A stretch of DNA of 64,000 bases from an uncultured Butyrivibrio sp. (GCA_945928575.1 CAMENP010000004.1:92539-156538), one strand, 5' to 3'; shown: positions 28,149 through 38,122, counted from the stretch's first letter. Program-made: numbers and translations. The notes: generated by a model from the sequence alone, not told the origin.

Positions 28149-28481
28149 CTATACAAAAAACTTAAATAACACATAAATCCACGAACCGATTATCGCAGTG
28201 TACGCAGTCAGCATTATAAGCGCATATACAGAACGCTGCATTGTGAATCTATGCTGCCTTGCTTTCATTCTGGATATATTATTCTCTAATTGCCCGATAA
28301 AATCCGTCGCTTTTTCGTTCTCGTCATCTCCAAGGCCATATCTTAAAATATAATGTATTTCAAGTTCTTCACGGCAGTCTTTACAATTATCAATATGTTC
28401 TATAACTTCGTCAAGCTTCTCATCCGGTACTGTATTATTAATTACATCCGGTATCATTTTCTGGAAATCAGCACATTTCAT
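28149..28481 (-). CDS. zf-HC2 (anti-sigma-like) single-pass membrane protein
   Basis: A 110-residue protein starting MKCADF, with a putative zinc finger HIDNCKDC near 35-42 and one C-terminal transmembrane segment (about 83-107). This resembles ECF anti-sigma factors, but no sigma factor gene adjoins it. The start is 2 bp after the ruvB stop; an upstream TTG in frame would overlap ruvB. The role is not clear. Confidence 0.7.
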   Translation of the reverse strand: MKCADFQKMIPDVINNTVPDEKLDEVIEHIDNCKDCREELEIHYILRYGLGDDENEKATDFIGQLENNISRMKARQHRFTMQRSVYALIMLTAYTAIIGSWIYVLFKFFV

Positions 28482-28483
28482 AA

Positions 28484-29488
28484 TCAATCCTGTCCCGGAA
28501 CCGGCAGACCGAAATGTCTGTATCCATATTCCGTAACTACTCTTCCTCTTGGTGTCCTGTTAATAAAACCATTAAATATAAGATATGGCTCATACACATC
28601 CTCAAGTGTTCCGGCATCTTCTCCAAGTGATGCCGCAAGTGTCTCAAGTCCCACAGGACCGCCGTTATATTTCTCGATTATTGTATTAAGAATATTTCTG
28701 TCATTCTTATCGAGTCCTTCTTTATCCACTTCAAGCAGGTCCAATGCATATTCCGCAACCTCTTTGGTAATGGCACCGTCAAATTTGACCTGTGCAAAAT
28801 CCCTTACTCTCTTAAGCATTCTGTTGGCAAGCCTTGGCGTTCCTCTTGAACGTCTGGCAAGTTCAAGCGCGCCTTCATGATCAATATCAGCTCCAAGTAC
28901 CGATGCCGAACGTGTAATAATATGCTCAAGCTCGTTCACATCATAATATTCCAGTCTGTTTACAACGCCGAACCGGTCTCTGAGCGGTGCTGTCAACAGT
29001 CCGGCCCTTGTTGTGGCGCCTATAAGTGTAAAATGCGGCAAATCCAGTCGTATCGATCTGGCCGTCTGGCCTTTGCCGATCATTATGTCAATAGCATAAT
29101 CTTCCATAGCCGGATACAATACCTCTTCCACCTGCCTGTTAAGTCTGTGGATTTCATCGACAAAAAGCACATCACCCTCTGACAGATTATTAAGAATCGC
29201 AGCCATATCTCCCGGTTTCTCAATTGCGGGTCCGGATGTGATCTTAATATTAACACCCATTTCAGATGCAATAATTCCCGCAAGTGTGGTCTTTCCAAGT
29301 CCCGGAGGTCCGTAAAACAGACAATGATCCAATGCTTCACCCCTGGATTTGGCAGCTTCTATAAACACACGGAGATTTCGTTTTATTTTCTCCTGTCCGA
29401 TATATTCATCCAAAGTGGCCGGCCTGAGATTGTTCTCTATTCCGGCATCTTCGGCAGTAAATTCAGTATTAATGACTCTTCTTTCCAT
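28484..29488 (-). CDS. ruvB: Holliday junction helicase RuvB
   Basis: Hexameric AAA+ motor that drives branch migration with RuvA. In 334 residues: Walker [10 protein letters not shown] (60-68), Walker [10 protein letters not shown], sensor GATTRAG and the C-terminal winged helix. It follows ruvA by 8 bp. No ruvC is nearby, as usual in Firmicutes. Confidence 0.97.
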   Translation of the reverse strand: MERRVINTEFTAEDAGIENNLRPATLDEYIGQEKIKRNLRVFIEAAKSRGEALDHCLFYGPPGLGKTTLAGIIASEMGVNIKITSGPAIEKPGDMAAILNNLSEGDVLFVDEIHRLNRQVEEVLYPAMEDYAIDIMIGKGQTARSIRLDLPHFTLIGATTRAGLLTAPLRDRFGVVNRLEYYDVNELEHIITRSASVLGADIDHEGALELARRSRGTPRLANRMLKRVRDFAQVKFDGAITKEVAEYALDLLEVDKEGLDKNDRNILNTIIEKYNGGPVGLETLAASLGEDAGTLEDVYEPYLIFNGFINRTPRGRVVTEYGYRHFGLPVPGQD

Positions 29489-29496
29489 GCCTACCT

Positions 29497-30105
29497 CTAC
29501 ATAAATGCTAACTTCTTAAGTGCCTGCTTAAGTATATACTCGCTGTCATTATTATCGGAAACATCAACCGCCCTGACGGCTTTAAATGCTTCAGAACGCG
29601 CATATCCGAGCGCTACAAGCGCCTCCACTGCTTCGTCAATCGAAGCCTGTGTTCCGTAACCGCCTGCATCAGAATTCTCCATTCCTCCGGTAAGTACATC
29701 TTCCAATGACAATTTATCTTTAAGTTCTATGATGAGTTTCTGTGCCGTCTTGCCTCCGATTCCCGGTGCCGACTGTATTTTCTTTACATCATCGGATAAT
29801 ATTGCAAGTCTTAATTCATCAGGTGTGATCACCGACAATATATTAAGGGCACCCTTCGGTCCTATTCCGTTAACCGTTATAAGCAACTTGAATATTTCAA
29901 GATCATCCCTCGTCAGGAAACCATATAAATCAAGTGCATCCTCCTTAACGTATTGGTATGTATATACCTTAATCTCACAACCAGTTGAACCTATTCTTCC
30001 CATAAGTGAAGGCGGCACCATTATTTCGTATCCGACGCCGTAAGCTTCCACAACTATATTATTGTTATATATTTCTGTTAATACACCTTTAATGTATGTA
30101 ATCAT
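29497..30105 (-). CDS. ruvA: Holliday junction protein RuvA
   Basis: A 202-residue protein that binds four-way junctions: OB domain (1-65), the helix-hairpin-helix repeats [13 protein letters not shown] and [13 protein letters not shown], and a C-terminal RuvB-contact domain. First gene of ruvA-ruvB. Confidence 0.96.
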   Translation of the reverse strand: MITYIKGVLTEIYNNNIVVEAYGVGYEIMVPPSLMGRIGSTGCEIKVYTYQYVKEDALDLYGFLTRDDLEIFKLLITVNGIGPKGALNILSVITPDELRLAILSDDVKKIQSAPGIGGKTAQKLIIELKDKLSLEDVLTGGMENSDAGGYGTQASIDEAVEALVALGYARSEAFKAVRAVDVSDNNDSEYILKQALKKLAFM

Positions 30106-30145
30106 TTAAACTATCTCCTTACAAATTCCGGTCGGAACAATTATA

Positions 30146-30679
30146 TCATTTCTTCCTATTCTGCGGTAGTATCTTTATTTTCTTATATAATACACTTCCG
30201 ATTATACCTATGGCGATTCCGGCAACAATTCCGCTTATCATAAGAAACGGAAGGTAATATGAAATTCTCACATTGCCAAGTATAAATATCGCAACTATAA
30301 TCTGTCCTATATTGTGTGAAACACCGCCTGCTATGCTTACGCCTACCATCGTAAATTTGTTGATTTTGCGGACAAAATACATGACCGTTATGCTGAGTGC
30401 TGCTCCCGCAAGGCCGAAAAGAATACTGTAAATACTTCCAAAAAGAAAGCCTGACAACAAAACTCTCAATATGCTTATGATCACAGCCGGTTTTATTCCC
30501 ATAGAATACATAACCCATATTATAACAATATTGGCAAGACCAAGTTTCATTCCGGGAACCGGCGGTTTGATAGGTATTATCGCTTCTATGTAACTCATAA
30601 CAAGTGCGACGCTTATAAACATACCATATAATGCAACGTCACTCTCCATGAATTTCTTATTATTGAACGACTGCATCAT
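30146..30679 (-). CDS. Gx transporter family membrane protein
   Basis: A 177-residue integral membrane protein with about five hydrophobic segments and the motifs PVPGMKLGLANI and GGVSHNIGQ. It belongs to the family labelled heptaprenyl diphosphate synthase component I or Gx transporter; related ECF-type S-components take up small molecules. It overlaps the NusG domain II gene by 20 bp and follows the rnf genes, a common arrangement in Clostridia. Substrate unknown. Confidence 0.75.
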   Translation of the reverse strand: MMQSFNNKKFMESDVALYGMFISVALVMSYIEAIIPIKPPVPGMKLGLANIVIIWVMYSMGIKPAVIISILRVLLSGFLFGSIYSILFGLAGAALSITVMYFVRKINKFTMVGVSIAGGVSHNIGQIIVAIFILGNVRISYYLPFLMISGIVAGIAIGIIGSVLYKKIKILPQNRKK

Positions 30680-31061
30680 ATTTCTCCTTTGTCGAAATTA
30701 TTTCTACAAACACTTCATTAGGCAGACATATTATAGTTTCACCTGCATTGGATATTTTACCCATTTTCTCACACAGATGATCTTTGCACGAAGATTCACT
30801 CATATATGCGTATCCGTCTTTAATGACCAAAGTATTGCTTCCGTAAAATGACTTTATTTCATGTTCTGAATCCTCATCAAGCGTATATGTTCCCACAATA
30901 TCCTTTCCCTGTTTTATACATACATAACTGCCGTTTTTACGGGTTGTTTTAAAAACCACAAATAGGCACAGCGCCGCAATAAGCAGCACTGCACCCAGCA
31001 GAAAATCAAATTTATGCAATATGAATAACTTTTTTAGGGCATTTTTCTGCACATTTTCCAC
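30660..31061 (-). CDS. NusG domain II-containing protein
   Basis: About 133 residues from a GTG start at 31061, with one N-terminal transmembrane segment (about 19-40) followed by an extracytoplasmic NusG_II-like domain that contains a Cys pair (CKDHLC). The gene lies in the last 50 bp of rnfB; a second GTG three codons later is also possible. Proteins of this type accompany Rnf clusters in Clostridia, where their role is not established. Confidence 0.75.
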   Translation of the reverse strand: MENVQKNALKKLFILHKFDFLLGAVLLIAALCLFVVFKTTRKNGSYVCIKQGKDIVGTYTLDEDSEHEIKSFYGSNTLVIKDGYAYMSESSCKDHLCEKMGKISNAGETIICLPNEVFVEIISTKEKYDAVVQ

Positions 31062-31842
31062 ATCCTGTACATTTATTGTAGTCTATTACCGGTATGTTGT
31101 TGTCCATTTCGATCGCACCGTTTTCACATTGTTTGACACATAATGTACATCCTATACATCCGGCCTGACATGCATCCATCACAGGCTTGCCTTTATCATG
31201 CGACGAACACGATACATTGGCAACGCCGGTAACCGGTCTTAATTCTATAAGGTTCTTAGGACATGCTGCAACGCACTTACCACAGGCCTTGCATAAATCC
31301 GTATTAACAACTGCTACTCCGTTAATAACATGTATAGCATCAAAATCACATGCACTGACACATGAGCCGAATCCAAGGCATCCATATGAGCACATCTTGG
31401 CGCCGCCGTCCGGAACCATTGCCGCCATTCTGCAGTCCTCGATTCCTGTATATACATATTCGTCCTTGGCTTTGTCGCAATTTCCGGCACATTTAACATA
31501 AGCCGCAAGTCTTACGCCTGCATCTGCATCAACACCCATTATTGCTGCTATTTTGGAAGCCACAGCCGCTCCTCCGACCGGACAGCCGCCAACCGGAGCT
31601 TTTCCCGCAGCTATTGCCGCAGCCAATCCGTCGCAGCCCGCATAACCGCAGCCGCCGCAGTTATTGCCCGGAAGTTCTGCTCTTACGGCAACCTCTTTTT
31701 CGTCAACCGGAATTTCCAATTTCTTGCCGGCTATTCCAAGAAACAGGCCTATCAGTATACCTACACCGCTGACGATAGCTGCAGCTATTACAATTCCCAT
31801 ACCGCCTGAAAAAGCGGCTAAAATCATGTTCACCATATTCAT
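31012..31842 (-). CDS. rnfB: Rnf complex subunit RnfB
   Basis: Iron-sulfur electron-entry subunit accepting electrons from ferredoxin. In 276 residues: an N-terminal membrane helix (about 8-38), the NNCGGCGYAGC cluster site, and several 4Fe-4S sites in the C-terminal half including CKACGKCVAACP, CIGCTLCVKQC and CTGCGKCAEKCP. It ends the rnfCDGEAB series. Confidence 0.94.
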   Translation of the reverse strand: MNMVNMILAAFSGGMGIVIAAAIVSGVGILIGLFLGIAGKKLEIPVDEKEVAVRAELPGNNCGGCGYAGCDGLAAAIAAGKAPVGGCPVGGAAVASKIAAIMGVDADAGVRLAAYVKCAGNCDKAKDEYVYTGIEDCRMAAMVPDGGAKMCSYGCLGFGSCVSACDFDAIHVINGVAVVNTDLCKACGKCVAACPKNLIELRPVTGVANVSCSSHDKGKPVMDACQAGCIGCTLCVKQCENGAIEMDNNIPVIDYNKCTGCGKCAEKCPKKVIHIA

Positions 31843-31863
31843 TACCAGCCTTTCAAACGATAA

Positions 31864-32439
31864 TTATATAATTCCCGAAAAACCTATAAATGCTATCGCC
31901 ATCAAACCGGCGGTAATAAGTGTAATAGGCATTCCTTTAAAGCTTTCGGGTACATCATTATATTCATTGCGCTCACGGATTCCCGCAAGTATTATTATTG
32001 ATATTGCAAATCCCACTGCCGTCGCAAATCCGTTCACAACAGATGTAAGTACATTATATCCTTTGGAAACGTTAGTAAGTGCAACTCCGAGAACCGCGCA
32101 GTTGGTTGTTATCAACGGAAGGTATACACCGAGTGCCCTGTACAACGAAGGGCTCACTTTCTTAAGTACCATCTCAACAAACTGAACAAGCGCAGCAATA
32201 ACAAGTATAAATACTATTGTGTTAAGATATGTAAGGTTCAACGGAACCAGTACATATTGATATATTACTGCGGCAAGCAGTGACGATATCGTAATTACAA
32301 AGATAACTGCGGCGCCCATTCCGGATGCAGTCTTGATTTTCTTTGATACGCCAAGAAATGGACAGAGGCCCATAAACTGGCTGAGCACAACATTATTAAT
32401 AAGTGCCGAACTTACGGCAATAAGTAAAAGTGTTTTCAT
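31864..32439 (-). CDS. rnfA: Rnf complex subunit RnfA
   Basis: A 191-residue integral membrane subunit with six hydrophobic segments and the family motifs NNVVLSQFMGLCPFLGVS at the start and TNCAVLG in the middle. It works with RnfE to hold a membrane iron-sulfur centre. The stop of rnfE and the start of rnfA share one base. Confidence 0.95.
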   Translation of the reverse strand: MKTLLLIAVSSALINNVVLSQFMGLCPFLGVSKKIKTASGMGAAVIFVITISSLLAAVIYQYVLVPLNLTYLNTIVFILVIAALVQFVEMVLKKVSPSLYRALGVYLPLITTNCAVLGVALTNVSKGYNVLTSVVNGFATAVGFAISIIILAGIRERNEYNDVPESFKGMPITLITAGLMAIAFIGFSGII

Positions 32440-33140
32440 TATTCTTCACCCTCCTTCGCCGCTCTTCTTCCCGCGCATGAAAGATTGGCACATCCCATAC
32501 ATCCCTCATCGCGGCACATATCAATAATAGGTCTGCCTTTCTTTCTCTTAATCCTGTTCATAACAGCAACAAGCATTGCCAGAACGAAAAATGCTCCCGG
32601 AGCCATTACAAATATGCTTATAGGCTCAAAACTTGTCGGATTATTGGCAGGAATAAAACTGTGTCCGAAAATGGTACCGGCTCCGAGGATTTCCCTGAAT
32701 GCACCAAGTACCGTGAGTGAACAGGTAAAACCAAGGCCCATGCCAATTCCGTCGAACAGTGACGGAAGCGGTTTATTCTTTGAAGCATAGCTTTCGGCAC
32801 GTCCGAGTATTATACAGTTGACAACTATAAGTGGGATATATATACCAAGCGACGAATACAGGCTTGGAACAAATCCCTGCATAAGGAATTGCACTATTGT
32901 AACAAATGATGCAACTATTACTATGTATGCCGGCATTCTTACCCTATCCGGTATAACATTACGAAGCATTGAAATTATAAGGTTGCTTAATGCCAATACA
33001 ACCGTTGACGCGAGTCCCATTCCGGCACCGTTAATTGCGGAAGTTGTAACCGCGAGTGTCGGACACATTCCGAGTGTAAGGACAAGTGTCGGATTTTCCT
33101 TTACTATACCGTTATACAAACGTTCTACACATTTATTCAC
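32439..33140 (-). CDS. rnfE: Rnf complex subunit RnfE with Cys-rich C-terminal tail
   Basis: A membrane subunit of 233 residues with six hydrophobic segments and the NPTLVLTLGMCPTLAVT block. I use the GTG at 33140, which follows GGAGG by 8 bases and overlaps the rnfG stop. An ATG 13 codons earlier would lie inside rnfG without a ribosome binding site. The C-terminal tail (about 207-233) contains CRDEGCMGCANLSC, four Cys not in the core family, perhaps an extra metal or cluster site. Confidence 0.92.
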   Translation of the reverse strand: MNKCVERLYNGIVKENPTLVLTLGMCPTLAVTTSAINGAGMGLASTVVLALSNLIISMLRNVIPDRVRMPAYIVIVASFVTIVQFLMQGFVPSLYSSLGIYIPLIVVNCIILGRAESYASKNKPLPSLFDGIGMGLGFTCSLTVLGAFREILGAGTIFGHSFIPANNPTSFEPISIFVMAPGAFFVLAMLVAVMNRIKRKKGRPIIDMCRDEGCMGCANLSCAGRRAAKEGEE

Positions 33141-33738
33141 TGACCGCACCTCCCAGCTTGTGATAAACAGCGAGTGCACCGTTAACTCCGCCTGTTACCG
33201 CTTTGGTGGTTATGGTCGCACTGCTTATGGCATCTATTTCATTATCGGCAGATTTACCATTCTTGGTGTATGTTATTTTATCTGCTTTAATTCCTTTAAA
33301 CTGGTCCCTGAAAGATGATTCCTTGGCCTTCATGCCGAGTCCCGCGGTTTCACTTATATCCAGTATCTCAAGTCCGGTAATCGTTCCGGTACTGTCAATA
33401 CCTACCGTCATCTTAATGTCTCCGCCATATCCGTTTGCATCGGTGACAGTTATGATATATCCAAGTTCTTTATCGGAGGAATCATATGCCTTAACGATTT
33501 CATTAACGGTAACCCCATCGAGATCCTCCGCATCAACCGCTTCCTGTGCTTCATCGAGACTGTCAAGTTCTTCATATCTGTCAAGTCCTGAAAATACACT
33601 GTTGTAAGCAGCAATCTTAGTTTTCTCATTCTGCTTTTCAATCGGGTCTTTGGTTATCATATATACAAGTCCGAGCAAAACTCCGGCAACAAGGGTTATT
33701 ATAAAAAGCACTAAGGCGTCTTTGATTATTTTCTTCAT
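33133..33738 (-). CDS. rnfG: Rnf complex subunit RnfG
   Basis: A 201-residue subunit with an N-terminal membrane anchor (about 9-29) and an external FMN-binding domain. The covalent FMN attachment motif is seen as ISSATITTKAV near 175. It overlaps rnfE by 8 bp. Confidence 0.93.
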   Translation of the reverse strand: MKKIIKDALVLFIITLVAGVLLGLVYMITKDPIEKQNEKTKIAAYNSVFSGLDRYEELDSLDEAQEAVDAEDLDGVTVNEIVKAYDSSDKELGYIITVTDANGYGGDIKMTVGIDSTGTITGLEILDISETAGLGMKAKESSFRDQFKGIKADKITYTKNGKSADNEIDAISSATITTKAVTGGVNGALAVYHKLGGAVSE

Positions 33739-34682
33739 TATGACACCTCCTTTGACTTTTTCTCACGGACAACTCCGAATGCGCGCGGCACCGTTATTTT
33801 CTCTATTAACGGAACAAGTATATTGCTGAATATGATTGCATATGATACACCTTCCGCCGAATTTCCGAATATTCTGAAAAGCCCTGTAAGGATTCCTAGA
33901 ATAATACCGTAAATGATTTTTCCGGCCGTATTAACCGGAGACGTGACGTAATCGGTTGCCATAAAAAATGCCCCGAGCATAAGTCCTCCGCCGCAAAGTT
34001 CAGCCGCAAGATATGTCATGTCAAATCCATGGCCGCCAAACAATAATACAAATACCGAGAAAACCGCAAGATATATCACAGGTATTAAAGGTGTTATGAC
34101 TTTACGTATGATAAGATACAAAGCGCCGACAAGTATAGCAACCGTTGATGTCTCTCCTATTACTCCGGCTGTTGTTCCGAGGAACATACGGAGAACATTT
34201 ACACTTTCACCACTCTTAAGCAGTGCCAACGGTGTTGCCCCCGTTACACCATCATATGTAAAGCTTGTCATTCTTCCGGCAAATGATATCAGCAAAAAGC
34301 ATCTGGCCGCCAGCGCCGGGTTCATAAAATTCTGTCCGAGACCGCCAAAAAGCTGTTTGACAACTATTATCGCAAAAACACTTCCTATCATGACAATCCA
34401 GAGAGGAATTGTATGAGGCATATTCATACCAAGCAGAAGTCCTGTAACGACTGCGCTCAGATCACCGATAGTTATCGGCTTATGCATAAAATATTCAAAA
34501 AGATATTCCGAAACCACGCATGTAATAACGGAAACCGCAAGCACGGCAAGTGCTCTCATTCCAAAATTAACAATACCGAAAATACATGCCGGTAATAATG
34601 CTATGCACACATCAAGCATAATCCGCCTAGTAGATGAATTGTCACGCACATGCGGTGACGACGATACATTTAACATATTCAT
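33738..34682 (-). CDS. rnfD: Rnf complex subunit RnfD
   Basis: A 314-residue membrane subunit with about nine hydrophobic segments and the covalent FMN motif GVTGATPLA. It follows rnfC with one-base overlap and is overlapped by rnfG in the same way. Confidence 0.94.
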   Translation of the reverse strand: MNMLNVSSSPHVRDNSSTRRIMLDVCIALLPACIFGIVNFGMRALAVLAVSVITCVVSEYLFEYFMHKPITIGDLSAVVTGLLLGMNMPHTIPLWIVMIGSVFAIIVVKQLFGGLGQNFMNPALAARCFLLISFAGRMTSFTYDGVTGATPLALLKSGESVNVLRMFLGTTAGVIGETSTVAILVGALYLIIRKVITPLIPVIYLAVFSVFVLLFGGHGFDMTYLAAELCGGGLMLGAFFMATDYVTSPVNTAGKIIYGIILGILTGLFRIFGNSAEGVSYAIIFSNILVPLIEKITVPRAFGVVREKKSKEVS

Positions 34683-36010
34683 TATTTCTTCGCCTCCTTA
34701 CGGGCCTGTGCCATGATCATTCTCTTCATTGACTTAACAGACTGTGTAACCTGTCTTTTGGCCGGACATACATATGAACAGCAGCCGCACTCAACACATT
34801 CCATACCGTAAAGTTTCTTAAATGTGTCTGCATCATTATGTCGGGCCGCCTGTGCGAGCTTCATAGGAAGCAGATGCTCAGGACATGCAGAAGCACATCT
34901 TCCGCATCTTATACACGGCGATTCAGCCGAGCCGGAAACATCATCCCTGGAAAGTGCAAGAACTGACGATGAACCTTTTACCATAGGCACATCAAGATCA
35001 TACATTGCAAATCCCATCATCGGGCCGCCTGATATAACTTTGGCAGGTTCTGTCTTAAATCCGCCGGCGGCATCTATCAATACACGCATATTGGTTCCAA
35101 GATATACGTAGTAATTATGAGTTGAATTAACCGCATCGCCGGTAACCGTCACAATTCTTCTTGTAAGCGGACGGCCCTCATATACAGCCTGATATATGGA
35201 TGCTATTGTGTCGATATTATGTACTATGCATCCCGCATCTGCCGGGAGCATTTTAGAATTAATCTCGCGTCCGGTAACAGCCTTGATCATGCATCGCTCA
35301 CCGCCCTGAGGGTATTTGATCTTAAGGACTGCCACTTCGATATTATCCTCTCCGGATGTTGCATTCTTTAATGCCTTAATTGCCTCCGGCTTATTATCTT
35401 CCACGCCGAAAACACCTCTTGCGCCCGGGAAAAGTCTCAGGGCAATTTTAAGTCCTTTTACAAGTTCATCCGTGTATTCCAACATTCTCCTGTAATCCGA
35501 TGTGAGGTACGGCTCACACTCTGCGCCGTTTACAATAATGGTATCGATTTTCTCGGGATTCTTAGGTGTAAGCTTGACATTCGTCGGAAATCCTGCGCCA
35601 CCCATTCCTACGATTCCTGCTTCTTCAATAACGGCCCTGATCTCATCGTCGGTCATGTCCTCCGGATTCTTATCATTAATCGGAGGTGCCTGTTCGTAAA
35701 GGTTATCATTTTTGATTATAATTGAATTAACCTTGCCACCTGTCGCAACCGTTCTCGGTTCTATTTTGACAACAGTGCCGGAAACCGAACTATGTATATT
35801 AGCTGATACAAATCCGGCCTTGGCAGCTATTTTCTGTCCTGCCAGAACACGTTCTCCTATCTCAACAATAGGTACTGCCGGTGCTCCGATATGCTGTGAG
35901 AGCGGGAATACAAGTTCCTCGCCCGGCTTAAGTTCTTCTATGGCGGCATCTCTCGATAATGCCTTGCCGTCATATGGGTGCGTACCGCCCCTGAAAGTTA
36001 ACACGCTCAT
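34682..36010 (-). CDS. rnfC: Rnf complex subunit RnfC
   Basis: NADH/flavin and iron-sulfur peripheral subunit of 442 residues: N-terminal GGTHPYDGK and IGAPAVP motifs, a glycine-rich GMGGAGFPTNVK nucleotide site, and two C-terminal 4Fe-4S sites CIRCGRCASACP and CVECGCCSYVCP. First gene of the rnf operon. In 36011-36174 I see several AT-rich -10-like words, but no convincing full promoter for either direction. Confidence 0.95.
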   Translation of the reverse strand: MSVLTFRGGTHPYDGKALSRDAAIEELKPGEELVFPLSQHIGAPAVPIVEIGERVLAGQKIAAKAGFVSANIHSSVSGTVVKIEPRTVATGGKVNSIIIKNDNLYEQAPPINDKNPEDMTDDEIRAVIEEAGIVGMGGAGFPTNVKLTPKNPEKIDTIIVNGAECEPYLTSDYRRMLEYTDELVKGLKIALRLFPGARGVFGVEDNKPEAIKALKNATSGEDNIEVAVLKIKYPQGGERCMIKAVTGREINSKMLPADAGCIVHNIDTIASIYQAVYEGRPLTRRIVTVTGDAVNSTHNYYVYLGTNMRVLIDAAGGFKTEPAKVISGGPMMGFAMYDLDVPMVKGSSSVLALSRDDVSGSAESPCIRCGRCASACPEHLLPMKLAQAARHNDADTFKKLYGMECVECGCCSYVCPAKRQVTQSVKSMKRMIMAQARKEAKK

Positions 36011-36174
36011 TTTCTCACTTCTTTCTCTCCATATTTTAAGTGATAAAAATTATCTGTGTATATTGTACAACTTTTCGTCAAAAAAAGCTACAAATTTTTG
36101 TCGTTTATATGTATAATAAACGTAATGTATTTTATAAAAATATGTGAAAATATGACCACTGAATCGGAGGCATT

Positions 36175-37266
36175 ATGAAAGAATATACGAGCAGTATTCC
36201 GTCCTGTAATTTCAAAGTTCCCGCATGCGGATACAAAGACAACGAAATTTTATATTTTGATATTGAAACAACCGGATTCTCACCCGCCGGAACCTATCTT
36301 TACCTTATCGGATGCGCATACTCCCGTGACGGCGAATATTGTTTCAGGCAGTTTTTCCTTGACAATCCGGATGATGAGAAAGCCATGCTCAAATATTTCA
36401 TGGAATTTGTTCATTGCTTCAAATGTATAATTCATTATAACGGAAGCGGTTTTGACATTCCATATATTATCCGCAAATGTGAGATTCATGGCATACCATG
36501 TGATTTTACCGGCATTAACAGCCTTGACATATATAAGACAATATTACCGGTCAAATCAGTTTTTAATCTGGAAAATCTTAAACAGAAGACCGTTGAGAGA
36601 TTTATGGGAATTGAGCGCGAAGATAAATACAGCGGCGGTGAACTCATTAATATTTATAATGAATATCTCCGCACCCGGAGCGATAAACTGCTCTCACTGC
36701 TTCTTACACATAACCATGATGACGTGTGCGGTATGATTGCAATTTCCGGCACTATTGCATACGCCGGGCTTATAAACAACGGATACACATTTGAAACGAT
36801 AGAAATGCGCGACTCTTCCACACTCGGAACGCCACGCAAAGAAGCTGTCATAACCTGCAGGCTTACCAATCCTGTTCCGGAAAGAGTTTCCGCCGGCAAT
36901 GACCGTTATTATTTTACCGCATATTCCGATATACTGCGCATATGTGTCACAGCATACACAAATGAACTCAAGTATTTCTACCCTGATTATAAGAACTACT
37001 ATTATCTTCCCAAAGAAGACCGCTCAATCCATAAGAGTGTGGCTTTCTACGTTGATAAGAATTACCGCACCCGCGCCAAAGCCGCGAATTGCTACAGCCG
37101 TAAAACCGGTCTGTTTCTGCCACAGCACAATGAAATTGTTTCTCCGTATTTCAAGATAGATTATTACGATAAAATCACATATTTTGAATATTTGCCGGAA
37201 TTTACACAAAATCCGGAGCTGATATTACGTTATGTACGTCATATCCTCCGGATTCTGATACAATAA
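36175..37266 (+). CDS. YprB-like ribonuclease H-fold exonuclease
   Basis: A 363-residue protein with a DEDD-type 3'-5' exonuclease core: FDIETTG (28-34), HYNGSGFDIPYI near 88-99, a leucine-rich LENLKQKTVERF and HNHDDVCGM near 180. This is the RNase_H_2 domain of B. subtilis YprB. The last 150 residues are family-specific and unassigned. RBS CGGAGG. It is convergent and adjacent to cheR with no visible terminator. Confidence 0.8.
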   Translation: MKEYTSSIPSCNFKVPACGYKDNEILYFDIETTGFSPAGTYLYLIGCAYSRDGEYCFRQFFLDNPDDEKAMLKYFMEFVHCFKCIIHYNGSGFDIPYIIRKCEIHGIPCDFTGINSLDIYKTILPVKSVFNLENLKQKTVERFMGIEREDKYSGGELINIYNEYLRTRSDKLLSLLLTHNHDDVCGMIAISGTIAYAGLINNGYTFETIEMRDSSTLGTPRKEAVITCRLTNPVPERVSAGNDRYYFTAYSDILRICVTAYTNELKYFYPDYKNYYYLPKEDRSIHKSVAFYVDKNYRTRAKAANCYSRKTGLFLPQHNEIVSPYFKIDYYDKITYFEYLPEFTQNPELILRYVRHILRILIQ

Positions 37267-38058
37267 TTATCTGTTTTTCTGATAAAAGAAAGATTTCGGT
37301 GAACTGTATCCCAGCTCACGGTAATTGGTAATCTGCTCTGTGCTGCCCACAAACAGTATGCCCTCATTGGTAAGTGCATCGTTGAATTTACGGTAAATAT
37401 CCTGCTTGGCTTCTTCCGTAAAATAAATCAGGACATTACGGCAGACTATCAAATGACATCCGGAAGGATAGGCGTCTTTCAGAAGATTATGTTTCCTGAA
37501 TTCCACGCATTTCTTAATCTCTTCCGCTATCTGGAATGTTCCCGGTGTTATTTCCGTAAAATATTTCTTTTTGAATTCAGCCGGCAGCGAATTAAGACTT
37601 GCCTCTTTGTAAAGTCCGGTTTTGGCTTTGGCAATTACCTGTTCATCAATATCCGTGGCAAGTATCTTAATCTTGTCGAGAGGCAGGAATTTGCTTAACA
37701 GCATAACCAATGAGTACGGCTCATCTCCGGTCGAACAGGCTGCGCTCCATATCTTTATCCCATGTCCGAATTTACTTATCAGATTCGGAAAAACTTTTTC
37801 CTCAAGATACTGCCATTGTTCGGGATTTCTGTAAAATTCCGAAACATTTATTGTAAGATAGTTGACAAACTCCTTAAAAAGCAGCGGATTGGTCTTTATT
37901 GCAGCCACAAAATCATTATATCCGCTGTATTTGTGTTTGGATATAAGAGTATCAATGCGCCTCTTCATCTGCTTTTCTTTATAGGCATTCAGGTCAATCT
38001 TCGTCAGTCCGTAAATATCCGATTTGAATTTGGTATAATCATCATCCATATTAAACAT
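37267..38058 (-). CDS. cheR: CheR-type protein-glutamate O-methyltransferase
   Basis: A 263-residue SAM-dependent methyltransferase of chemoreceptors: N-terminal helical domain (1-75), WSAACSTGDEPYSL SAM motif, ATDIDEQVI and CRNVLIYF. No other chemotaxis or motility gene is in the window, so its partners must be elsewhere or it serves a different signalling system. Confidence 0.9.
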   Translation of the reverse strand: MFNMDDDYTKFKSDIYGLTKIDLNAYKEKQMKRRIDTLISKHKYSGYNDFVAAIKTNPLLFKEFVNYLTINVSEFYRNPEQWQYLEEKVFPNLISKFGHGIKIWSAACSTGDEPYSLVMLLSKFLPLDKIKILATDIDEQVIAKAKTGLYKEASLNSLPAEFKKKYFTEITPGTFQIAEEIKKCVEFRKHNLLKDAYPSGCHLIVCRNVLIYFTEEAKQDIYRKFNDALTNEGILFVGSTEQITNYRELGYSSPKSFFYQKNR

Positions 38059-38092
38059 AAAACCACCAGCCCTTTTATCCTTATAGTCAAAT

Positions 38093-38122
38093 ATACCGCC
38101 ATGAAATGAATCATGACGGTAT
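38093..38122 (-). terminator. hairpin after rpsA
   Basis: A 12-bp stem with one G-U pair (ATACCGTCATGA / TCATGGCGGTAT on the minus strand) and a 6-nt loop; the following T-run is short. It probably ends the cmk-ispH-rpsA transcript before cheR. Confidence 0.6.

Noticed and set aside
33141..33179. N-terminal extension of RnfE from an upstream ATG
   Set aside because: It lies within rnfG without a ribosome binding site; the GTG at 33140 has GGAGG at ideal spacing.
36011..36174. Promoters for rnfC and the YprB-like gene
   Set aside because: Several -10-like words (TACAAT, TATAAT) occur, but no -35 at acceptable spacing; I make no call.
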